Assembly: GCA_016916535.1 (NCBI GenBank)
Contig: CP070278.1
Location: 124,001-188,000, forward strand
Origin: Dysgonomonadaceae bacterium zrk40
GTDB lineage: Bacteria; Bacteroidota; Bacteroidia; Bacteroidales; Dysgonomonadaceae
DNA length: 64,000 bases
Direction: 5' to 3'
Program-made: the position numbers and the translations under genes
In this document: piece after piece, positions 44,125-51,083 of the stretch
Numbering within the stretch: the stretch's first letter is position 1
Layout: the number at the start of each line of letters is the position of its first letter
The notes under the pieces: generated by a model
Database searches by the model: none
What the model saw: only the letters and a program-made list of their open reading frames with translations
What the model was told of the DNA's origin: nothing

Positions 44125-46667
44125 CCGACACGACGGACAAATCATCCACTGTGCCCGATCAGGAAGACGATGCGGTCCGTCGCGCGCAGGAGGACCGGCT
44201 GCGCGAGGTCTGGGCGGCACCGAAAGGCTGGCGCTACTGGTCGGCCGTCAACAATACCGAAGTCGGCATCTGGTACACGGCGCTATCCTTCATCTTCATG
44301 CTGATTGCCGGCGTGCTGGCGCTGATCATGCGGGCGCAACTGGCGGTGCCGGAGAACAACCTCGTCACGCCCGACTTCTACAACCAGGCGTTCACGCTGC
44401 ATGGCACGGCGATGATGTTTCTCTTCGCAGTGCCGATCTTCGAGGCGGTTGCGATCATCCTGCTGCCGCAGTTGCTCGGCGCACGCGACCTGCCGTTCCC
44501 GCGGCTTTCGGCGTTCGGGTTCTGGTGCTTCCTCATCGGCGGCGTTTTCGTCATGGGCTCGATCTTCTTCGGCCAGGCACCGAGCTCGGGCTGGTTCATG
44601 TATCCGCCGCTGACAACGGAGGAGGAATTCACGCCTGGCTACGGACCCGACATCTGGCTGCTCGGCCTGTCGTTCATCGAAATCGCCTCCCTCGCCGCGG
44701 CGGTCGAACTGATCGTCGGAACTCTGAAATGCCGGCCGCCGGGAATGCGGCTCAACCTGATGCCGCTTTACACCTGGTATGTTCTGGTCGTCGCCGGCAT
44801 GATCCTGTTCGCCTTTCCGCCCCTGATCGCCGGCGACATCCTCTTCGAACTCGAACGGTTGTTCGACTGGCCGTTCTTCGACCCCAGTCGCGGCGGCGAT
44901 CCGGTCCTGTGGCAGCACCTGTTCTGGATCTTTGGCCATCCGGAGGTCTACATCGTGTTCCTGCCGGCGATCGCGCTTGTCGCCATGATCGTGCCGACCT
45001 TCGCGCAAAGGCCGATCCTCGGCTATTCCTGGATCGTGCTCGCCGCGGTCGGCACCGGCGTCATCTCGTTCGGCCTGTGGGTGCATCACATGTACACCAC
45101 GGGACTGCCCTCGATCTCGCTCGGCTTCTTCTCGGCTGCGTCCGAAGCGGTGGCGATCCCGACCGGCGTGCAGATCTTCGTGTTCATCGCGACGCTTCTG
45201 ACCGGTCGGGTAATCCACTCGGTGCCGATGCTGTTCGTGTCCGGGGCGCTCGCCAATTTCGTGATCGGCGGGCTTACCGGCGTCATGGTGGCGCTGGCGC
45301 CGTTCGACTGGCAGGCGCACGACACCTATTTCGTCGTGGCGCACCTGCACTACGTCCTGATCGGCGGCATGCTGTTTCCGGTCGCCGCAGGCGTCTATTA
45401 CTACTGGCCACTGGTCAGCGGCCGGAAGCTTTCCGACAGGCTCGGCCGGATCGCGTTCTGGATGATGTTCGCTGGCTTCAACCTCGCTTTCCTGCCGATG
45501 CACTACTCCGGCCTTGCCGGCATGCCCCGGCGCGTCTGGACCTATCCGGAAAGTCTTGGCGTAGGCACCGCCAACATGATCTCGAGCGTCGGCGCCTTCG
45601 TCTTTGCCACCGGGATCCTGATCATCGTCTGGGACGTGCTGCGCCCGCGCGGCAACGAGCCCTACGCGAAACGCAATCCCTGGAACGCTGGCACGCTGGA
45701 ATGGCTGGTCGAGATGCCGGGCGAGAGCTGGGGCGTCCGCTCCATTCCGGCCGTCACCTCGCGCTATCCGATCTGGGAGCAGCCGAATTTCATCGATGAC
45801 GTCGACAAGGGAAGGTTCTACCTCCCCGACGCTGCGGAGATGAAGCGCGAGACAATCATCACGTCGGTCCTCGATGGCAAGCCGCTGCAATGCCTGCGCG
45901 TACCGGGTCCGAGCTTCATGCCGATGATAGCCGCGGTCTTCACCGGAGCCGTGTTCATCTTCGCGACCTTCCATTGGTGGGCAGCGACGATCGTCGGGAT
46001 GGGGCTGTCGACGATCTCGATCATGGTCTGGCTCTGGCGCGGCACCGCCGTGATCCCGGAGAAACCGGAGAAGGACGTTGGCCTCGGCCTGAAGCTGCCG
46101 CTCTACAAGTCCGGGCCGCATTCGGTCGGCTGGTGGGCCATGTTCATCATGATGATGGGCGACGCAACCGCGTTCCTCGGCCTGGTCTTCGGCTACTACT
46201 ACTTCTTCACCATCCATGCGGATTTCCCGCCGCCGGCGACGGTCGGTCCCGGCGTGCTCTGGCCCAGCGTCGCTTTCGGCCTTTTCGCGGTCGCCTGGGC
46301 GGCGGCGCTCGGCGCACGCCTATCGAATCAGGCCGGCCGCGTCGGGCGCGCCCGGGCACTCATGGCGGCGGGCGCACTCGTTGCCCTCGCCGCAAGTGCG
46401 GCGCTGCTCTGGGGACCATATGTCACGGGGCTCCGCCCCACGGCGCACGTCTATCCGGCGACGGTCTGGGTTATCATCATCTGGACCGCCGCGCACGGCG
46501 TCGCGGGAAGTCTCATGCTTGGATACTGCCTCGCCCGCTCGCTGGCGGGGCGGATGACGCCAGCGCACGACATCGATATCTTCAATGTCGCGCTCTACTG
46601 GCACTTCGTCGGGCTCACGGTGATCGTCACAGTAGGGACGCTCGCCTATCTCCCCGTCCTGATGTGA
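44121..46667 (+). CDS. Cytochrome c oxidase subunit I/III fusion
   Basis: The product is 848 residues from the ATG at 44121 (ATGA overlap with coxB). Residues ~1-560 are subunit I: heme a His (FTLHGTAMMF), CuB/Tyr site (IFGHPEVYI), CuB His pair (WVHHMYTTG), and heme His (VAHLHYVLIGG). Residues ~600-848 are subunit III: PHSVGWWAMFIMMMGDATAFLGLVFGYYYF and AHGVAGSLMLGY, ending ALYWHFVGLTVIVT. At the D-channel entry GARDLPFPRLSAF the Asp is present, but the Asn pair found in Paracoccus is Ser-Ala. It reduces O2 and pumps protons with CoxB. Confidence 0.95.
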   Translation: MTDTTDKSSTVPDQEDDAVRRAQEDRLREVWAAPKGWRYWSAVNNTEVGIWYTALSFIFMLIAGVLALIMRAQLAVPENNLVTPDFYNQAFTLHGTAMMFLFAVPIFEAVAIILLPQLLGARDLPFPRLSAFGFWCFLIGGVFVMGSIFFGQAPSSGWFMYPPLTTEEEFTPGYGPDIWLLGLSFIEIASLAAAVELIVGTLKCRPPGMRLNLMPLYTWYVLVVAGMILFAFPPLIAGDILFELERLFDWPFFDPSRGGDPVLWQHLFWIFGHPEVYIVFLPAIALVAMIVPTFAQRPILGYSWIVLAAVGTGVISFGLWVHHMYTTGLPSISLGFFSAASEAVAIPTGVQIFVFIATLLTGRVIHSVPMLFVSGALANFVIGGLTGVMVALAPFDWQAHDTYFVVAHLHYVLIGGMLFPVAAGVYYYWPLVSGRKLSDRLGRIAFWMMFAGFNLAFLPMHYSGLAGMPRRVWTYPESLGVGTANMISSVGAFVFATGILIIVWDVLRPRGNEPYAKRNPWNAGTLEWLVEMPGESWGVRSIPAVTSRYPIWEQPNFIDDVDKGRFYLPDAAEMKRETIITSVLDGKPLQCLRVPGPSFMPMIAAVFTGAVFIFATFHWWAATIVGMGLSTISIMVWLWRGTAVIPEKPEKDVGLGLKLPLYKSGPHSVGWWAMFIMMMGDATAFLGLVFGYYYFFTIHADFPPPATVGPGVLWPSVAFGLFAVAWAAALGARLSNQAGRVGRARALMAAGALVALAASAALLWGPYVTGLRPTAHVYPATVWVIIIWTAAHGVAGSLMLGYCLARSLAGRMTPAHDIDIFNVALYWHFVGLTVIVTVGTLAYLPVLM

Positions 46668-46676
46668 GGGCGATAC

Positions 46677-47054
46677 ATGCAGGTATTCGGCAAGACGCAA
46701 GACAACCTCTGGACCCTGGTGGCCGCGCCGACCATCTGGGGCTTCCATTTCCTGTTCAGCTATTTTTTGGCGGCTTACCGATGCGCGCCGAATGATGATG
46801 TCTTCAGGAACATCGGCGGCACGCGAATGGCGATTGCCGGAGTCACAGCCGTCTGCCTGCTGCTGATCCTGCTGATTGCTCGCCGCGCCTGGCGCGAATG
46901 GCGCGCCGATGGCGGCGGCTATAGCAACAATCAGGACACGCCCGAGGCGCGTGAGCGCTTCCTGGAATTCTCGACGCTGCTTCTCGCCGCGCTCTCCTTC
47001 GCCGCGGTGGTCTTCGAGACGCTACCGGTCTTCGTCTTCTGGGACTGCCGGTAA
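46677..47054 (+). CDS. Small membrane protein of the oxidase operon
   Basis: The product is 125 residues with three hydrophobic segments (PTIWGFHFLFSYFLAAY, AIAGVTAVCLLLILLIA, FSTLLLAALSFAAVVFETLPVFVFW). The WGFHFLFSY start and the conserved position directly after the subunit I/III fusion suggest an accessory protein of the oxidase. I do not recognise a named family. It starts 9 bases after the oxidase stop. Confidence 0.75.
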   Translation: MQVFGKTQDNLWTLVAAPTIWGFHFLFSYFLAAYRCAPNDDVFRNIGGTRMAIAGVTAVCLLLILLIARRAWREWRADGGGYSNNQDTPEARERFLEFSTLLLAALSFAAVVFETLPVFVFWDCR

Positions 47055-47082
47055 TGCGCCCGCGATCGCCCGGGAGGGATCC

Positions 47083-48429
47083 ATGCACCTGAACGTCGTC
47101 ATCACCTGGAAGAGGATCTCCGGCCTCGCCGTGCTTGGCTTGACAGGCGCGCTGCTGGTCGGCTGGATAGGCCTGGTTTCGATCGCTGCCTCGGCCGGGC
47201 ATTGGTCGGTGACACAATGGTTCCTCGGCTGGACGATGGAGAATGCTGTCAGAACACAGTCGATGCTGATCTCGAAGCCCGAGGAGATCGACCTCGGCGA
47301 CCCGATGCTGGTGCGTCGCGCGGCCGGGCATTACGCGACCGGCTGCGCATCCTGCCACGGCGCCCCCGGCGTGCCGCAATCACCGGTGGTCGAGGAGATG
47401 GTGCCCTCGCCGCCGCGCCTCGAGGAGAAGGTCGCGGAATGGAGCGACGAGGAGCTGTTCTGGATCGTCAGGAACGGCATCAAGTACTCGGGGATGCCGG
47501 CCTGGCCGGCGCAGGACCGCAAGGACGAGGTTTGGGCGCAGGTGGCGTTTCTTCGGGCGCTTCCCGAGATGTCCCGGGCCGAATATGCGAACCTCGCGCT
47601 GGGCGGCGGATTGGCTGACGACGATCTCGAAGCGGGTGGTGAAACCATGCCCGCACTCGCCGGCATCATCGACAACGCGCTCTCCGATTGCGCCCGCTGC
47701 CACGGTCGCGACGGGCTGGGCCGCGGAGAGGACGAGGCCCGCCACGCCTTCCCGGTAATTGCCGGCCAACCCGCGCCCTATCTCTATGCCACCCTGCTCG
47801 CCTTTGCGCGTGGCGACCGTCAGAGCGGTTTCATGGAACCGCCCGCGACCCGCTACGAGACGGAGGTGCTCGCCGAACTCGCGCACTACTTTGCGGCGCA
47901 GCCGGCGCCCCCTGGTTCCGACGACGAAGCCGTGGCTGCTCGCGGACCGGCTGGTTCCGACACGAGCGACGACGCGCCCGCATCCGCCCCGCCGGCGGTC
48001 GCGACGGATGCGGTCGAAGCGCTGGTTCCGGCCGCCGAAACACAACAGGACGAGGCGGGGGTGCTCGAGGGCGAAGGCGATGCCGGGGGAAGCGCGGTGC
48101 CGATGGCAGCGGCTGCGGGGCCTCCGGCCAGCCGGGATGAACTTCTGGAGCTCGGGCGGGGCATCGCACTGGAGGGCATCGCTTCTCGCAAGCTTCCCGC
48201 CTGTCAGAGCTGTCACGGCGCCGCCGGCCGTTCGCGAAACCCCTATTATCCCTATCTCTCCGGTCTGCCCGAATGGTACCTCTCGGAGCACCTTCATCTC
48301 TGGAAAGAAGGAACGCGCGGCGGCACGCAATACACGCACGTCATGGCAGAGATCGCCGAGAACATGACGCAAGAACAGATACAGGCCGTCTCCGCTTGGT
48401 ACGCGACGCAAGCCTCCGAAGGCCGATAA
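47083..48429 (+). CDS. Membrane-anchored tri-heme cytochrome c
   Basis: The product is 448 residues from the ATG at 47083, after GGGAGG. One N-terminal anchor helix (LAVLGLTGALLVGWIGLVSI) precedes three CxxCH sites: CASCH (~88), CARCH (~203) and CQSCH (~374). A ~75-residue Ala/Pro/Glu/Asp-rich linker (~285-360) separates hemes two and three. It probably feeds electrons from the quinol or cytochrome pool to the CoxB cytochrome domain. It is the last gene of the oxidase operon. Confidence 0.9.
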   Translation: MHLNVVITWKRISGLAVLGLTGALLVGWIGLVSIAASAGHWSVTQWFLGWTMENAVRTQSMLISKPEEIDLGDPMLVRRAAGHYATGCASCHGAPGVPQSPVVEEMVPSPPRLEEKVAEWSDEELFWIVRNGIKYSGMPAWPAQDRKDEVWAQVAFLRALPEMSRAEYANLALGGGLADDDLEAGGETMPALAGIIDNALSDCARCHGRDGLGRGEDEARHAFPVIAGQPAPYLYATLLAFARGDRQSGFMEPPATRYETEVLAELAHYFAAQPAPPGSDDEAVAARGPAGSDTSDDAPASAPPAVATDAVEALVPAAETQQDEAGVLEGEGDAGGSAVPMAAAAGPPASRDELLELGRGIALEGIASRKLPACQSCHGAAGRSRNPYYPYLSGLPEWYLSEHLHLWKEGTRGGTQYTHVMAEIAENMTQEQIQAVSAWYATQASEGR

Positions 48430-49189
48430 AACCGCAACGGCGCCACGATGGAGGATCCGCTCGACAATCCGGACGTTTTCTGTTCGCCCACCGAGGCCAG
48501 TGCCGCACCATCAAAATCACGCCGCCGACATCAGCGGCAATCTGCTGGCTGATGAGGAGAAGTTGGGCGCCTTCAAGTGCGAGGGCATCGAGTTCGTTTG
48601 AACAGGGCTCAAAGCCGGCGCAACTGGATCGATTGGCCTATTCTCAAGCAGTCGAACCGGCGGGAGCAGCGAGCCCTCAACCACGTTTACAAAAGCGTCG
48701 TTCCGAAACCTCAATGTCATTGCGAAAACTCGAGCAATGGGATTCGGCCATTCCGTTCCGACCTTAGCTAGACGAAGGTCTGTTTTTTGAGAAGTGTAAC
48801 CAAGAGCCGCCAGCCAGCGGTCGGCCCCTTTCCGGTCATTCGTTGATATCTCTGAGAGCAGCCCTTCCCCCCTGTTTTGCCGACTATAAGGTCTTGAATG
48901 GAATCGAACCCGCGACCCAGCTGCTACCAAAGTCCTCGGCCTCAAATTCTTCAACAACCTAGTTTGGCTTGATCTCAATAACATGACGGATCTGGGGCGA
49001 GACCGAAACTGGGCGCCTCTGGATTTTGACCGTCACCGGATGACGGAAACCCGATCTTGTTTTCTCCCTCGTTCCGCGCGGCTGCGGACTATCGCGGGGA
49101 ATGGAGAAGATATGTTGATCGCGTGGACTGGACAAAGCGACGGGCGCCAGCTCCTAAAATTGCCTGGGCCACCGTTGCAGCCGCCGACA
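48430..49189. other. Long intergenic region, possible boundary scars
   Basis: About 760 bases lie between the oxidase operon and the small membrane gene. A short plus-strand coding-like tail ends ADISGNLLADEEKLGAFKC before a stop near 48600 and may be the end of a lost gene. A tRNA-like 3' fragment lies at 48895-48940. No intact gene or canonical terminator was seen. Confidence 0.4.
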
Positions 49190-49333
49190 TCACCACATTC
49201 CGACGGAGTGACCCGATAGATAGCCCGCTCCCGCCACAAGAAAAGTCAACAACACGGCGACGATTGCAAAGCGCCCGTGAGCGCCAGCTTTGATTCCGAG
49301 GATTTCAAGAAAGAGAGAGTCTTTGGGTTCCAT
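49190..49333 (-). CDS. 47-residue single-helix membrane peptide
   Basis: The product starts at ATG 49333 with AAAGGA eight bases upstream, and reads MEPKDSLFLEILGIKAGAHG before one transmembrane helix (FAIVAVLLTFLVAGAGYLSG), ending at TGA 49190. The layout (acidic N-terminus, single helix, good ribosome-binding site) supports a real small gene. Function is unknown. It sits at the entry to the defence island. Confidence 0.55.
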   Translation of the reverse strand: MEPKDSLFLEILGIKAGAHGRFAIVAVLLTFLVAGAGYLSGHSVGMW

Positions 49334-49667
49334 GGCGCAGTCCTTTCACCAAAAGAAATGTTGGTGGGCTGCTACTGCTACGCAGTTTAGCAGCCACTGG
49401 AGGTTTGCCAAGTGGCGGCGCCAAAAGTCGGTCTAGACCGCGTTTGCTAAGCCACTGATTTGACGAGGAAGTATTTTCGCTGGCAAGTACTTCCATCTAA
49501 ACGGCTGTCCGCAGGAGCGCACCGGAGCGCGCAATTCGAAAACGGTCTATTCCTCACGGTTTTCCTGAACCCGCGCGTACGGCTTTTTACGCGGGGAGAA
49601 AAGGATTTGGGCTTTGACCTCAAAATCGTAAGATTGCGAACAGTGATTTGGTCGTTCGGGAACAGCC
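49334..49667. other. Intergenic region upstream of the helicase pair
   Basis: 334 bases contain the promoter of the small peptide gene (minus) and of the 463-residue protein (plus). An imperfect inverted repeat (AAGTATTTTCGC / GCAAGTACTT, ~49470-49495) is visible. No gene was found. Confidence 0.4.
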
Positions 49668-51059
49668 ATGGTTGATAAACCGCAGCAGCAGCCACAAAGA
49701 GAGCACCACTTCTTCGTATCGACTGCGAAGTTTCTTTTCCATCATCCTCAGCACGGCATCGTCGCTGTCCGCGATCCCATAAGGCTGGCCGATGCGAAAC
49801 GACGCGAGCTGGATCCCATCATACTCTACGGCGTCACCGTCGCCGGCCTGCCGATCCGCTGGCTGACATTCTCGACCGTCGGCCAGCGCAAATCTTTATG
49901 CGAGGTGCTGTGGACGGCTTGGAAAGACGCGGAGGGGTTGCGGGGCTTGCCGGATGTTCTTCGTGTCAATCGCTATATGGCACAGGCAGATCCGGGGCTC
50001 GCGGCGGATCTCGCCACAATCGGCGTCCGTCTTGAGGTTGCCGATACCAAGGATAAGACAGCTCCTGCATCACTTCGCTCGGCTCACGATGACTCCCGAT
50101 GGCTGTCGCAACGGCATGATCCGGTCGATTTGTCGTTGGCCGCATGCGTGGAAGCCCTTTGTCTCGATGCGCAGGACGCTCACAACCGGAGTGCGCACCG
50201 CGGGCCTCGCGGCCTCAGCAATCGAAAACTGGAGGACAGCATAGAGCAATGGCTGAGCTTGCCGATGCGCCAACCGCCATCTGTTCCCCTCGAAGACCGG
50301 GATTGGGAAGCTGGCCGATGGCTGTCATCCTGGGAAACGGCGCTCCCACCCGATCAACCCCGCTATTTTCATTACGACGGTATGAGCCGAAGGACTTGGC
50401 TGATTTCGGGAGAAGAGCCGTCAGACGATGACGACGATGATGACTACGAATTTCCGGCCTACGAAGAGCACGACAATACGGCTGAAATCGCCCGGAATCT
50501 GGTCGCCTGCTGGCCCAACCCGCCGAAAGACGTCGCAGCGGCAGCCGGGATCACCCTGCGCCAACTCCAATGGTTTACCTCGGAACGTGCGACCCTAGAC
50601 AAATCGACCCACTACGACCTGCGGCATCTACTGGGCATCGAGTATGACGAGCGGATGGGCGGCTATACGCCGGCAGGGCCCTATGTTTTGATCGCCAGGA
50701 AAGCTCAAGCGATCGAGGCAATCTATCAGGAGATTTCCGGAGGCGGTGATGCCTGCCCCTGCGAACTCGTTCCGGCTCAGGGACAGGCCGATCCGAGCTG
50801 GAGGTACGTCTTGATCAATGCGCATAGCACACCGCCGACCATTGTCATGGCCCCTCGCGGCGAGGTGATCACGGAACGGCTTCCCGACCTGATTCTAAAC
50901 TACGAGGGCATTCGGCCGGTTTCTCAGGCTTTATACCGAGATGTTGTTACCACCTGCGCCCGGGCCTGCCAGACACCTCAGGCCAATGTCCGAGAGATGA
51001 CGGAATTCGCAAAACGGTATGAACGATACTGGATAGATTGCGCATGGCTTCCGGACTGA
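49668..51059 (+). CDS. Unknown 463-residue protein paired with a HelD-type helicase
   Basis: I do not recognise a family. Visible features are an N-terminal segment HHFFVSTAKFLFHHPQHGIVAVRDPI, a central acidic run of seven Asp (~252-258), a possible HTH-like segment (NPPKDVAAAAGITLRQLQWF, ~287-306), and Trp/Cys-rich ends (GGGDACPCELVPA, YWIDCAWLPD). There is no signal peptide or membrane segment. It is followed 24 bases later by the helicase gene on the same strand, suggesting a two-gene operon. The setting beside AbiE favours a role in defence or in recognising DNA or RNA for the helicase. Confidence 0.75.
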   Translation: MVDKPQQQPQREHHFFVSTAKFLFHHPQHGIVAVRDPIRLADAKRRELDPIILYGVTVAGLPIRWLTFSTVGQRKSLCEVLWTAWKDAEGLRGLPDVLRVNRYMAQADPGLAADLATIGVRLEVADTKDKTAPASLRSAHDDSRWLSQRHDPVDLSLAACVEALCLDAQDAHNRSAHRGPRGLSNRKLEDSIEQWLSLPMRQPPSVPLEDRDWEAGRWLSSWETALPPDQPRYFHYDGMSRRTWLISGEEPSDDDDDDDYEFPAYEEHDNTAEIARNLVACWPNPPKDVAAAAGITLRQLQWFTSERATLDKSTHYDLRHLLGIEYDERMGGYTPAGPYVLIARKAQAIEAIYQEISGGGDACPCELVPAQGQADPSWRYVLINAHSTPPTIVMAPRGEVITERLPDLILNYEGIRPVSQALYRDVVTTCARACQTPQANVREMTEFAKRYERYWIDCAWLPD

Positions 51060-51083
51060 ACGTTCTGGTAGAGCTTAGCCCTG

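Noticed and set aside
44283-46217. A 644-codon minus-strand frame
   Set aside because: Antisense of the oxidase subunit I/III fusion; composition typical of a shadow.
48895-48940. A complete tRNA gene
   Set aside because: Only a T-loop-like stretch is present; acceptor and anticodon stems cannot be folded.
48517-48984. Possible 155-residue minus-strand protein
   Set aside because: Unsupported composition and no start signal; overlaps gene-remnant-like sequence on the other strand.
50420-50450. Asp-codon run (GAC/GAT) in the 463-residue protein as a frameshift site
   Set aside because: The repeat is of three-base units, so length change keeps the frame; it simply encodes a poly-Asp stretch.
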